Below the pieces are notes generated by a model, which did no database searches, was not told where the DNA came from, and saw only the letters and a list, made by a program, of their open reading frames with translations. A stretch of 32,491 nucleotides of DNA from assembly GCA_964415365.1 (NCBI GenBank), contig CAYPYW010000026.1:1-32491 (forward strand). The letters are read 5' to 3'. Each line of letters begins with the position of its first letter. Positions within the stretch are counted from its first letter, which is position 1. Shown one piece after another: positions 1 through 8,663 of the stretch. Both the position numbers and the translations under genes were made by a program. The DNA comes from Hydromicrobium sp964415365. Its GTDB lineage: Bacteria; Actinomycetota; Humimicrobiia; Humimicrobiales; Humimicrobiaceae.

Positions 1-684
1 TGCTTCTTGTGGCGGGAAGATGCTCTCTGCCCACTTAAGACGTTCCTCATCGATATCCATTACTACAAGGAGCAAAGGTTTGTTTTCCGAATGAATAGCA
101 TAATCCAGAGCTCCCAGCCCCATAGGTCCTGCACTGGCAAGCAGAGCCATGTTACCTCCCTTCTTAACCCCCATATGGTGGATATAAGAGCCGGGTGTGG
201 TATGGTAACTGGCATTAAAAGCCCCCACAATACAAGACATAGGCTCGGATAAAGAAGCAGGAAAATAGCCCTCTCCGTTGTATTTTAACAGACACCGACA
301 TTCCATTACTTCATTTGGTATAATGATATAAGTAGCATCTCCCCCTATATATCTATAAGAATATCCCGGGGCAGCCAGGCTTCCTTTATAGTTCAAAGCC
401 GGTTGTATGGAAAACTTATCACCAGGCGAAAACTGTTTCTGCCACTTTTCGCCTACTTCAACAATATCGCCACTGAATTCATGACCAATGATAGTGGGAT
501 TCTTACTGATATCTGCAGGCACCCGCTTGTGGCTGGCTCCTTGTTCCACTGCCTTATGAGAAGACATGCAGGTACTATCACAAACAACACGTGCCAGAAT
601 CTCGTCTTCCTTCAAAGGCGGGAGTTCAAATTCTTCCAACTTTAAATCATGTTTACCATATAACCTTACGGCTTTTGTTTTCAT
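1..684 (-). CDS. Zinc-type alcohol dehydrogenase family protein, sorbose-1-phosphate reductase-like (3' part cut by window edge)
   Basis: About 228 N-terminal residues of a medium-chain dehydrogenase; the gene runs off the window at position 1. The start is ATG at 684-682 and overlaps the stop of the PHP gene by 4 bp (ATGA), which supports translational coupling. Visible features are a GroES-like N-terminal domain, the stretch VCDSTCMSSHKA, GHEFSGDIVEVG (the GHE zinc-site motif), and the start of a Rossmann fold with LLASAGPMGLGALD. The spacing and the 'DS-CMSSHKA...HKRVP...NP-IIGHE' block resemble L-sorbose-1-phosphate reductases, which reduce sorbose-1-phosphate to glucitol-6-phosphate. Family membership is clear; the substrate is inferred from this resemblance and from the neighbouring sugar dehydrogenase and kinase. 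Confidence 0.8.
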   Translation of the reverse strand, partial: MKTKAVRLYGKHDLKLEEFELPPLKEDEILARVVCDSTCMSSHKAVEQGASHKRVPADISKNPTIIGHEFSGDIVEVGEKWQKQFSPGDKFSIQPALNYKGSLAAPGYSYRYIGGDATYIIIPNEVMECRCLLKYNGEGYFPASLSEPMSCIVGAFNASYHTTPGSYIHHMGVKKGGNMALLASAGPMGLGALDYAIHSENKPLLLVVMDIDEERLKWAESIFPPQEA

Positions 685-1988
685 ACTCTTTCTATCCCAC
701 CTTCGCCTGCTTTTTTAAATACCTGAATCCGCTCATTTAAATCCGGGTATTTTTTTATCATTTCTTCTGAAAAAAGGCCTTTATCTAAACCTTTCTTTAC
801 CATCTTTTCATGACCAATCAATGCCCATGCTGCATCTATAAGACCACGAAACTCTTGATTCTTCAGGGTTTCACAGATAAAAGGCTGCCTGGGGGAATTT
901 ATATCCTCACCACTGACTTGAAAAAAATTATATCTTTTACATAAGCCCTGAATACGTTTTATCTGCATCATACTATTCCTTGTAGGCACATAAGTAACAG
1001 CCTTAAAACCTAGCTTTTTGACCACGTCAAAGAGTAATTCCAGGTAATCATCTTCAAACTTCTGAGCCTTTTTATCACCGGTTACAGATTCAGTAACATC
1101 GCCCAAATAAGAATAAGCAGATATGGATCCTGTTTCATCAGATAGAGCCAGTATATCTTTCACATCAGGACACTCTGTAGTCGCATCAACGTAAAATCTT
1201 CCTACCAGACTGCTCTTTAAAACATTAAGAATATCATAAGCATAGAAATTGTTCGTTTTATCCTCCAGGTAGGAAAGGTTTTTCTTTGAAATCTCTATTT
1301 TCAGTTTATGCTGTAAAAAACTGATTACTTCCTCTCCTTTTGAAAATTTTGCCATGATCTTCCAGGCAAGAGCAAAAAGAATATGCCTTTCTGTTACGGT
1401 TCCTCCTTCCGAAGCATAGGAAAGAGGCAGGACGTCCAGATCGAAATCCAAAGATAATGAAAAAGGTTCTAATATCTCATTCAAACGTTGTACCATTAAC
1501 AGGTTTCGTTTATTCCGCTCCTCCCTGTAAGGGGCAAAAAAAGAATTTATCTTTTCTATCTGGTTATCAGAAACTCCATAAATAATTATGTAAGCTATAG
1601 ATTTCTGGTCAGGATTATTTATACGTCTGCCTTTAAGAGGGGTTTTGGAAAAATCAACCCTGCACTCTACGCCTTTTGTTGTAGGAATCCCTGCTATCTC
1701 ACCTGCTGCCATAAATTCTCTTGCCCCGCTGATGGTATCATGATCCATTATCCCTGCAGTTTTTAATCCAGAGCGATAGGCCATCCATATAGACATAGTA
1801 GGCGTATAATATGAAAAGGAGAAGGTTGTATGAATATGGTTATTGATATAATAATCCATCTGCTTTCTGGGTAGCTGGTTAGCCTCTTCATCTTTCAAAA
1901 TAGATTTTAAGTTACGCAGACGTTCTTCAGGCTCCCTGCAATTTAAAAGATCTCTGTATTTTATAATTTCCTTCTCTATTGTTTCCAC
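681..1988 (-). CDS. PHP-domain protein, probable metal-dependent phosphoesterase
   Basis: A 435-residue protein with the PHP motifs: HIH at residues 51-53, DHD at 82-84 and a conserved-looking Glu in KGVECR near 108. A further GEDIN motif lies near the C-terminus. PHP domains bind two or three metals and hydrolyse phosphoesters, but this protein is longer than stand-alone PHP phosphatases; its middle part is helical and I cannot assign it. It lies between the two sugar-phosphate oxidoreductase genes on the same strand. Its stop overlaps the start of the dehydrogenase downstream by 4 bp, so it probably works in the same pathway. The start ATG at 1988 follows a 150-bp hairpin element. Substrate unknown. 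Confidence 0.75.
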   Translation of the reverse strand: METIEKEIIKYRDLLNCREPEERLRNLKSILKDEEANQLPRKQMDYYINNHIHTTFSFSYYTPTMSIWMAYRSGLKTAGIMDHDTISGAREFMAAGEIAGIPTTKGVECRVDFSKTPLKGRRINNPDQKSIAYIIIYGVSDNQIEKINSFFAPYREERNKRNLLMVQRLNEILEPFSLSLDFDLDVLPLSYASEGGTVTERHILFALAWKIMAKFSKGEEVISFLQHKLKIEISKKNLSYLEDKTNNFYAYDILNVLKSSLVGRFYVDATTECPDVKDILALSDETGSISAYSYLGDVTESVTGDKKAQKFEDDYLELLFDVVKKLGFKAVTYVPTRNSMMQIKRIQGLCKRYNFFQVSGEDINSPRQPFICETLKNQEFRGLIDAAWALIGHEKMVKKGLDKGLFSEEMIKKYPDLNERIQVFKKAGEGGIERV

Positions 1989-2036
1989 TATATTTAATTC
2001 AACTGTACTAAATAATTATGATGATTATGATTTAAC

Positions 2037-2186
2037 TGTACCATAAGCACACGTATGTAGTGATGCGAGCAAACCGATAAAAGTGAGGCGTTAACCATGT
2101 CAATATTTCTAAACATGGTGGTCCAAGATTAGTTAAGGGAGGCTAATCTAACCACTCGCCTGCCACATACGTGTGCTCATGGTACA
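2037..2186. repeat. 150-bp element with 22-bp terminal inverted repeats and internal hairpins (MITE-like or structured leader RNA)
   Basis: The left arm 2037-2058 and right arm 2165-2186 are reverse complements with one mismatch (a G-T pair in RNA). Inside are GCGAG/CTCGC, a 7-bp hairpin ACCATGT/ACATGGT and a 7-bp hairpin AGATTAG/CTAATCT, so a branched fold is possible on either strand. It fills the gap between the SDR gene and the PHP gene and would lie in the PHP leader. I match it to no known riboswitch. A non-autonomous transposon relic is equally possible; I see no clean target duplication. Confidence 0.55.
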
Positions 2187-2205
2187 ATTACTATCATTAT
2201 TTACC

Positions 2206-3549
2206 TTACCCTAACATGATCTGGCCGCCGGTTACCGGAATAGCCTGACCCGTTTCATATTTCTGGTCAATAATATAAAAAATAGCTTTAACTATATCAT
2301 TTATCTGGCATCCCCGTCTCATAGGGACTTTGCTTTCATAGAATTTTCTAACATCTTCTACCGTTCTGGCTCCGGGAACTTTCCTGGATTTTAAATACTG
2401 GATAAAAAGTCCTTTTTCAGGATCAGACCAGAGAGGACCTTCATAAAAATTCCCGGGGCAGACTGCATTCACCTTAATGTTATATTCTACCAACTCCAGG
2501 GCAAAACTCTGGGTGAGTCCTATCCCGCCAAACTTACTACCAGCATAAGCGAAATTCTTTTTGCTTCCCTCAAGACCAGATTTGGAGTTTATCTGGATGA
2601 TATCGGAAAAGTAATCTTCACTAAAATGGAATTGAATTTTCATAGGCATGGAAGCATATTTAGTGCAGAGAAAGAAAGCTGTGTAGTTCACTTTAGTTGA
2701 AAGTTCAAAACTTTCAAGATCAATACTCTCCAGGTCTCCTGCTTTAAGAATCCCCACATTACTGATTAAAATATCAATACCTCCATATTCTTCTACGGTA
2801 TCCCAGATCATATTTTTAACAGAATCCTCATCGGTCACATCCACTTTTACAGCTAAAGATTTGCCCTGGCCATATCTTCTATCCAGGTGTAAAGCATTTT
2901 CTTCTGCCATATCTATATTTAAATCTGCCAACACAACAATGGCTCCTTCCTCTGCAAAGAACTCAGCAATTCCCTTGCCAAACCCCTGGGCGGCACCAGT
3001 TATAATAGCAATTTTTTCCGATAAACTTTTTTCCTCCCTTTGAAGACCGGTAACCGCTCCGCCGTAAGTTTGTGAAAGACAGTTCTCAACCTCTGCAAAA
3101 TCGATTTTGTTATTAAGGGAACTATAATTTTTGACTTTCACCAGATCCAGAAACAGAGCCATCCTCTTATCTGCTTCCGCTTTTGTTTCTCCCCATGCAA
3201 AAACGCCAGTCCCCTGGACAGCAATAACATTTGCATCCATCCGTCTTTTCAATTCTTCTTTAATTGCTCCGTATTGTTCATTCATATCATTGTATTTAAC
3301 TACATAAGCAGGTATTAATATCTTATTAAGTATCCGATTGTCCTTCACAAGCGAAAAGATAGAGAAGAACTCCTTCATGTCTTTTATATACAGTGAAACC
3401 AGACTATTAGTTTTAAAGACTACAATCGAAGTTTTATCCTTTTTTGACAACATCCTTAAAGCCGGAGCAATCCTTGCAACATCATCCCGACAGTAGGGAG
3501 TCAAATTAAAGGAAATTTCACTATTGATTCTATCTATTATGGTACTCAT
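2206..3549 (-). CDS. Short-chain dehydrogenase with aldolase-derived N-terminal domain, sorbitol-6-phosphate dehydrogenase-like
   Basis: 447 residues in two parts. Residues about 1-170 look like the tail of a class II aldolase domain (GTGVFAWGETKAEADKR near 113-129) without an obvious zinc-binding His set, so probably not an active aldolase. Residues about 175-447 are a classical SDR: TGAAQGFG at 184-191 binds NAD(P), SNVG at 263-266, Ser near 322-324, YAGSK at 335-339 (catalytic Tyr and Lys), then VNAVCPGNF. Bifunctional rhamnulose-phosphate aldolase/SDR proteins are near 690 residues, so this is a shortened version. Its start overlaps the DeoR stop by 4 bp. With the neighbouring sorbose-1-phosphate-reductase-like gene it could oxidise glucitol-6-phosphate to fructose-6-phosphate; that is inference. 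Confidence 0.85.
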   Translation of the reverse strand: MSTIIDRINSEISFNLTPYCRDDVARIAPALRMLSKKDKTSIVVFKTNSLVSLYIKDMKEFFSIFSLVKDNRILNKILIPAYVVKYNDMNEQYGAIKEELKRRMDANVIAVQGTGVFAWGETKAEADKRMALFLDLVKVKNYSSLNNKIDFAEVENCLSQTYGGAVTGLQREEKSLSEKIAIITGAAQGFGKGIAEFFAEEGAIVVLADLNIDMAEENALHLDRRYGQGKSLAVKVDVTDEDSVKNMIWDTVEEYGGIDILISNVGILKAGDLESIDLESFELSTKVNYTAFFLCTKYASMPMKIQFHFSEDYFSDIIQINSKSGLEGSKKNFAYAGSKFGGIGLTQSFALELVEYNIKVNAVCPGNFYEGPLWSDPEKGLFIQYLKSRKVPGARTVEDVRKFYESKVPMRRGCQINDIVKAIFYIIDQKYETGQAIPVTGGQIMLG

Positions 3550-4316
3550 AGTACTTTCCCTTTAAAAAGATTTAATATATAAGGATTCTCAATATCATCA
3601 GTTACAATATTGTCTACAGTATCCAGATCGCAAACCCTGGCTCCTCCATGTACATAAACTTTTGAAGAGTCAAATAGGAGGATTTTTTTGTTACTATGCT
3701 CAATACCGGCAATGGCAATTGCTGCTGCCTTTTCATCTGAGCAGTAAACACCTTTATTTTCAATAATCGAGTCTGCGGAAAAGAAAGCAACACTAAAATG
3801 AAACCGGTTTATAACGGATATTGCTTCAGGACCAACCAGAGTACGATTTTTTGGGTCTATTCTTCCCCCTGTTAAGACTGCCTGGATATTTTTATTTTTC
3901 TGCAGATTGAGAAAAGTATCAATTCCTGAAGTTACAACATGTACATTATCAGGAAAAGTATGCTCGGATAAAAAATAACTGGTTGAGGAAGCGTCCAGAA
4001 AGATATACATATCCGATTTGATCAATGAAATAGCTCTCCTTGCAATTTTCTTTTTTTCATCAGATTGAATAAGCAGTCTTTTATCATGGCTATAATCCAC
4101 TAAATCAAAATTTTTAAGTGTAGCACCACCATGTACTCTGTTTAGAAGACCTTTATCTTCCAGTTCAATAAGGTCCCTTTGAATTGTAATCCGTGAACAG
4201 TTAAGATGATTTTCCAGTTCCATAAGTGTGATAGTAGTCTTCTTTGATAAAAGGTTGAGTATAGTTCTCTGCCTCTCGATTTTTGATAAATTGCTCTGAT
4301 TATTATTTCCTTCCAT
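3546..4316 (-). CDS. DeoR-family transcriptional regulator
   Basis: 256 residues. The N-terminal winged HTH (about residues 15-70) contains RITIQRDLIELEDKGLLNRVHGGA, the usual DeoR recognition helix and wing. The C-terminal half is a DeoRC sugar-phosphate sensor fold, with VTSGIDTFLNL, VLTGGRIDPKNRTLVGPEA and the closing KILLFDSSK block. Length and layout match the family. It is translated just ahead of the SDR gene (4-bp overlap), and its own upstream region (4317-4554) is an AT-rich gap without a gene, a likely promoter/operator site. It probably represses this sugar operon and is released by a phosphorylated sugar; the ligand is not known. Confidence 0.92.
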   Translation of the reverse strand: MEGNNNQSNLSKIERQRTILNLLSKKTTITLMELENHLNCSRITIQRDLIELEDKGLLNRVHGGATLKNFDLVDYSHDKRLLIQSDEKKKIARRAISLIKSDMYIFLDASSTSYFLSEHTFPDNVHVVTSGIDTFLNLQKNKNIQAVLTGGRIDPKNRTLVGPEAISVINRFHFSVAFFSADSIIENKGVYCSDEKAAAIAIAGIEHSNKKILLFDSSKVYVHGGARVCDLDTVDNIVTDDIENPYILNLFKGKVL

Positions 4317-4554
4317 TTGTTTACTAATATATCATATATATCATTATATTTCAAGATTTTATTTCATTTTATATCATATTAATTACGGGAAATAGCTTTA
4401 TATGAAAGTAATACTGGTAAAAAACCTACTTTTGAGAGGAAATTCAATTATAGGCGCAAAAGTGCAATAAGGAATTTTAAATTTTTAAATTATCAGTAAA
4501 ATTATCATATATTGTGGGACAGCTCAACCATAAAATTCTATAATTAAATAATCC

Positions 4555-6036
4555 TCACAGTATCTTTAAATACCTGCTGTATTCCTCGCCCCACCTGTTC
4601 CAATCCTCAGGCTTATAATCAGTTACCTTGGAAGAATTCAGGGATATCTTCCTTCCCTCATCTAAAGTTTTTATCTCACCCGATGCCTTAAGTTGCATAA
4701 GCAGATTACCAACCGATGTGGTTTCGGTCGGACCGGCTATAACTTGAATTCCTGTAGCATTAGCGGTCCATTGACACAGGAGTTTATTCTGAGTTCCTCC
4801 ACCCACAAGATGGAGAAGATCTATTTTTTTACCCGTTAATTTTTCTAATTCACTAAGATCATATTTAAACCTCATTGCAAGACTCTCATAAATACACCTT
4901 GAAACCTCACCTATACTTTCCAGAATATCCTGGCCTTTCTCTTTACAATATTTACTTATTATTTCAGGCATGTCTACTTGAGGTTTTGAAAACACCGGGT
5001 CATCAACATTGATAAATGATTTAAAGGGTTCAGCAGCAGTAGACAGCTTAACTATTTCATCCCAGGATATAGACCTGCCACTATCTTTAATCCATTTCCC
5101 CCTGCACTGTTGAATTATCCAGAGTCCAGTTATGTTTTTAACAAATAAATTTAATCCCTCCACTCCACCTTCATTTGAAAAACCAGCATTTAAAGCCTGT
5201 TCATTTATTATAGGACTTTCCATTTCCTGGCCAATTATGCACCAGGTTCCCATACTTATAAATGCCCAATTCTTATTTTTGCTTATTACAGGTATACCAG
5301 CAACTGCCGAAGATGTGTCATGCGCCCCTGGAGCTATTACTGGCATAGTTTTTATTTCTAATTCACTGCACACATTGCCTGAAATATTACCAATCCTCTC
5401 TCCTGGCTTAATGATCTCAGGAAATATATCTTTGGGAAGACCTAATCTGTCAAATATTCTATCTTCCCATCTACCTTCCTTCTGGTTATACATTATGGTG
5501 GTTGTAATTCTGGTATATTCATTATAGGCTTTGCCAGTTAAAAAATAGTTAAATAAATCAGGCACAGTTAGAAATCTATCCCCATTTATAAATTCCGGGG
5601 AATTCTGCAGTTTTAAAGAATATAAATGAAATAAGTCAAATATGGTTGTAATTGTAGCACCGGTTAGCTCAAATAATTCTCTTCTGGTAATAATCTTAAA
5701 TAGTCTATCAGAATCAATCTCTCTTTTTTCATCCCGGTAGTGAACAGGATTTGAAATAAGTTTTCCATTGCTGTCAATAAACCCAAAATCAGCTCCCCAG
5801 GCATCAAGTGCTACAGACGTTATGTTCCCGTATTTTTTCACTGAAGATTGAATTTCAACCATTAATTCTGAGTAAAGCCTGAGTATATCCCAGTAGAGAG
5901 TCCCCGCTGCATACACAGGAGTATTATCAAATTTATGAGTTACTTCCATATCGAACCTACTGCCGTCATACCTTGCCACAGCAGAACGTCCATTGCTTGC
6001 TCCAAAGTCAAAAATTAGGTAGTTTTTAAAAGTCAT
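4555..6036 (-). CDS. rhaB: FGGY-family carbohydrate kinase, rhamnulokinase type
   Basis: 493 residues, full length for RhaB. The N-terminal phosphate-binding motif is DFGASNGR (residues 9-16). ALDAWGADFGFID and NPVHYRDEK are typical of rhamnulokinases, followed by APGAHDTSSAVAGIP, and the C-terminal ATP-site block LVGGGTQNKLLCQWTA with TETTSVGNLLMQ. Family kinases phosphorylate C1 of ketoses such as L-rhamnulose. No rhamnose isomerase or aldolase is visible here. The genes after it encode a sorbose-1-phosphate-reductase-like enzyme and an SDR, so the substrate may be another ketose. It stands 238 bp upstream of the DeoR gene on the same strand. Confidence 0.88.
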   Translation of the reverse strand: MTFKNYLIFDFGASNGRSAVARYDGSRFDMEVTHKFDNTPVYAAGTLYWDILRLYSELMVEIQSSVKKYGNITSVALDAWGADFGFIDSNGKLISNPVHYRDEKREIDSDRLFKIITRRELFELTGATITTIFDLFHLYSLKLQNSPEFINGDRFLTVPDLFNYFLTGKAYNEYTRITTTIMYNQKEGRWEDRIFDRLGLPKDIFPEIIKPGERIGNISGNVCSELEIKTMPVIAPGAHDTSSAVAGIPVISKNKNWAFISMGTWCIIGQEMESPIINEQALNAGFSNEGGVEGLNLFVKNITGLWIIQQCRGKWIKDSGRSISWDEIVKLSTAAEPFKSFINVDDPVFSKPQVDMPEIISKYCKEKGQDILESIGEVSRCIYESLAMRFKYDLSELEKLTGKKIDLLHLVGGGTQNKLLCQWTANATGIQVIAGPTETTSVGNLLMQLKASGEIKTLDEGRKISLNSSKVTDYKPEDWNRWGEEYSRYLKIL

Positions 6037-6248
6037 AATAATTCTCTAAATTGGCCTGGATTTTAAAGTCCCCAAAACTTTTAATATTTAATTGCAATGC
6101 CTCTTATTATAATTTGCTATAATTTTTTAGAAAAGAGCTAATTTTGACTTAAAACCACTTGAGAAACTTGACTATCCTCTACCAGAGCCTTATATTGAAT
6201 TGTCAAAGATTAATCTATAGGGTAATCTATGTATATCGTATTTATTAA

Positions 6249-6896
6249 GTGGTTACCATTATTCTTAACAAAGTGAAAATTCTGGCAGTAAGTGACAAAA
6301 TAGTTGAGATTATTTATACTCCTTCTATTGCAGATAGGATGAAGGATATAGATTTTATTGTTTCTTGCGGCGATCTTCCAAATAATTACTTAGAATTTAT
6401 AGTCTCCATACTGAATAAACCATTATTTTATGTCCACGGAAACCACCATATAGACGTTATATATACAGAAAATGGGATTAAAGAGGGTAGACCTGAAGGC
6501 TGCATAAATCTGGACAATAGGATAATAGAATACAATGGGGTCCTTATTGGTGGACTGGAAGGATCTATGCGTTACAGCAACGGTAAATATCAATATACTG
6601 ATTTTCAAATGTGTACGAAAATCAACCGGATGAAACCAAGGCTTTATTTCAATAAAATCTTTAAAAAACGATATATCGATATACTTGTAACCCATGCACC
6701 GCCCTACAAAATCCAGGATCAGGATGACTTACCTCACAGAGGATTTAAATGTTTCAATAAGTTTATCAAAAGCTATAGCCCAAAATTTCACATACATGGA
6801 CATACTCATGTGTATGGAGTAAATAACAAATGGGTAACAGAGACAGGCAATACAAAAATTATAAATGCCTATGGTTTTAGAATTTTGGAATTATGA
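6249..6896 (+). CDS. Calcineurin-like metallophosphoesterase
   Basis: 215 residues. Metal-binding motifs in order: VSD (residues 14-16) without the usual His two positions later, SCGDLP (39-44), YVHGNHH (61-67), VTHAPP, and HIHGHTHVY near 178-186. These fit the metallophosphoesterase superfamily; the missing motif I His seems a subfamily trait. The GTG at 6249 is the longest start, but GTG at 6273 would give the more usual beginning MKILAVSD; neither has a clear Shine-Dalgarno site. The stop overlaps the start of the ParB-like gene (ATGA), so the two are translationally coupled. Substrate unknown; nucleic-acid or nucleotide esters are possible. Confidence 0.85.
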   Translation: MVTIILNKVKILAVSDKIVEIIYTPSIADRMKDIDFIVSCGDLPNNYLEFIVSILNKPLFYVHGNHHIDVIYTENGIKEGRPEGCINLDNRIIEYNGVLIGGLEGSMRYSNGKYQYTDFQMCTKINRMKPRLYFNKIFKKRYIDILVTHAPPYKIQDQDDLPHRGFKCFNKFIKSYSPKFHIHGHTHVYGVNNKWVTETGNTKIINAYGFRILEL

Positions 6897-7816
6897 ACGA
6901 CACTCGTATTGAAGCAACAAGTGAATTCGAAAGCGCCAGATTCAGATCCTTGCTCTATAACCTAAAATCTTCTATCTCAGGCAAGGAAAACAAGTTATTA
7001 TCATTTGATGAGATCAGCAGGGGTCTGAATTTATATAACCAAAGATACCTTGGTGTAAGAACAGTTGACCTCAATGATATAGTAGGCAGTATAGATAGGT
7101 ACAAAGATTTTGACAGGCATTTTCTACCCAAAAGAGCCAACCTTGAACACAGGTGGTCAAGTATCTACAGCGCTTATAAAAGAGATATCAACCTCCCTTT
7201 GGTAAAACTTTATAAAGTGGGCAATATCTACTTTGTATTGGACGGAAACCACAGAGTAAGTGTGGCCAAGAGAATGGGTGTAAAATATATAGATGCCGAG
7301 GTAACAGAATTTTTAACAAAAATTCCAATAAGCAGAGACATGGACCCCATAGACATTTTCATACTGGCAGAAAGAGAAAAATTCCTAAACCTGACTAAAC
7401 TTAAAAAAAATCGGTCTGATATTAAAATAAGACTTACAGTACCAGGCAAATATGATTTCCTTTTGGAGCAAATCAACAATCACATGTATAATTTAAACAA
7501 GAATAAAAAAATAAACGAGAGAAAAATTACTTTTGAAGAAGCTGCGACAGATTGGTATGACAATATCTACCTCCCTGCCATAGATATTATTGATAAATAT
7601 AAGATAATAGGAAACTTTCCCAACCGTACCAAATCTGATTTATATGTGTGGATAAATGGCCATAAGTACTACCTGAGAAAAAAATATGGAAAAGACATAG
7701 GCTTAACAGATGCTGCTTATGATTTTTCCACCAGATATAGTGAGAGATTCTGGCCTAAAGTAAAATTTGTAATTGGCAACTTTTTTAAAAAATGCCACTT
7801 AATTAAAAAGAGGTAA
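6893..7816 (+). CDS. ParB-like nuclease-domain protein
   Basis: 307 residues. Residues about 55-140 look like a ParB/sulfiredoxin-like domain: IVGSIDRYKDFDRHFLP, then LVKLYKVGNIYFVLDGNHRVSVAKRMGV (conserved DGNHR at 117-121) and IDAEVTEF. The C-terminal half is rich in Lys, Tyr and Asn and I cannot assign it. No HTH typical of chromosomal ParB is obvious, so it is not a standard segregation protein. It overlaps the metallophosphoesterase gene by 4 bp, so the two probably act together. Function unknown. Confidence 0.75.
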   Translation: MNDTRIEATSEFESARFRSLLYNLKSSISGKENKLLSFDEISRGLNLYNQRYLGVRTVDLNDIVGSIDRYKDFDRHFLPKRANLEHRWSSIYSAYKRDINLPLVKLYKVGNIYFVLDGNHRVSVAKRMGVKYIDAEVTEFLTKIPISRDMDPIDIFILAEREKFLNLTKLKKNRSDIKIRLTVPGKYDFLLEQINNHMYNLNKNKKINERKITFEEAATDWYDNIYLPAIDIIDKYKIIGNFPNRTKSDLYVWINGHKYYLRKKYGKDIGLTDAAYDFSTRYSERFWPKVKFVIGNFFKKCHLIKKR

Positions 7817-7856
7817 ACACAAACGCTTTTAATTCCACTACACCCTGTCTTTTTGC

Positions 7857-8627
7857 TTACTTTGGGAATCTGTAATGACCGGTTATAATCTTTTCTTTCA
7901 GGATGTTTCTTTCGACTGTATAACCCGGGTCAATATAATTATATATAACTTTTGGAATCCCATCTCTTGTTGTATCATCTGAAATAACCCCAACGTTATC
8001 GCTGTATCCGTCTCTATCCATATCAAAAAAAATTACATCTCCTGGAATCCACTGGTCTAAATTACCATTTTCTGCACCATTAAACACAGTGTCAAAAGCT
8101 CCTGCGTTCCTTTTAAAGAAAATCTCCAGATTCTGGATCCTGCGGTAATCAATATTTGGATCGCAGACTGTTTGACCCCATATTTCCCTTAACGGATACT
8201 CGTTAAAATTATTCTTTATGTCTTCATATACCAATTCTCTTAAACTAAAACCGGCCTCCATGAAAGCTCTGGCTACAATATCCGTACAGTCTGCCAGATC
8301 TTCAGGTGGATCTCCGCCCTGATAATAATTAGTTTCCCCTTCCTCAAGGAAAATATTCTTAGCTGGTTTCTTAAGTTGTCCCTTTGCACCAAGCATAATA
8401 TCTTTCTGGTCGTTTATTCCATCATTGTCTGCATCACCTGTAATACCGATATTATCCATATCTATTAATCTATACCTGGGTAGCTCATCTGCAAGTGCTG
8501 TACCAGGCTCATGCTCCTTTTTAAAGGAAAACTCATTTACACTTACAATTACCGCTATCACTATAAACAGGAATAATATGACGAGTAAGAGATGCTTTAT
8601 ATTAAATCTTTTTCTATATCTTTCCAA
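7857..8627 (-). CDS. Membrane-anchored DUF1287-like protein with degenerate active site
   Basis: 256 residues. A single membrane segment or uncleaved signal lies at 11-30, placing the rest outside the cell. DADNDGINDQKD (65-76) resembles a Ca-binding thrombospondin-3/EF-hand loop. The C-terminal domain has the DUF1287 (NlpC/P60-related) pattern: DCTDIVARAF with Cys114, NFNEYP, NIDYRRIQNLEIFF and PGDVIFFDMD. The family normally reads NIDHRR and HVGIVSD as I recall; here the two His positions are Tyr161 and Asn211. A second Ca-loop-like stretch DMDRDGYSDN lies at 202-211. It starts 37 bp after the NuoN-like gene on the same strand and may be the last gene of that operon. Confidence 0.75.
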   Translation of the reverse strand: MERYRKRFNIKHLLLVILFLFIVIAVIVSVNEFSFKKEHEPGTALADELPRYRLIDMDNIGITGDADNDGINDQKDIMLGAKGQLKKPAKNIFLEEGETNYYQGGDPPEDLADCTDIVARAFMEAGFSLRELVYEDIKNNFNEYPLREIWGQTVCDPNIDYRRIQNLEIFFKRNAGAFDTVFNGAENGNLDQWIPGDVIFFDMDRDGYSDNVGVISDDTTRDGIPKVIYNYIDPGYTVERNILKEKIITGHYRFPK

Positions 8628-8663
8628 AGCCCCAAAGAAGCTGAAACATTGACAAGAGGTATT

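Noticed and set aside
2037..2186. Cobalamin riboswitch or integron attC site
   Set aside because: No B12-box could be found, and no matching pair of attC core sites flanks the element.
4142..4354. 70-residue frame overlapping the DeoR start
   Set aside because: It is an out-of-frame reading of the DeoR HTH region and lacks its own support.
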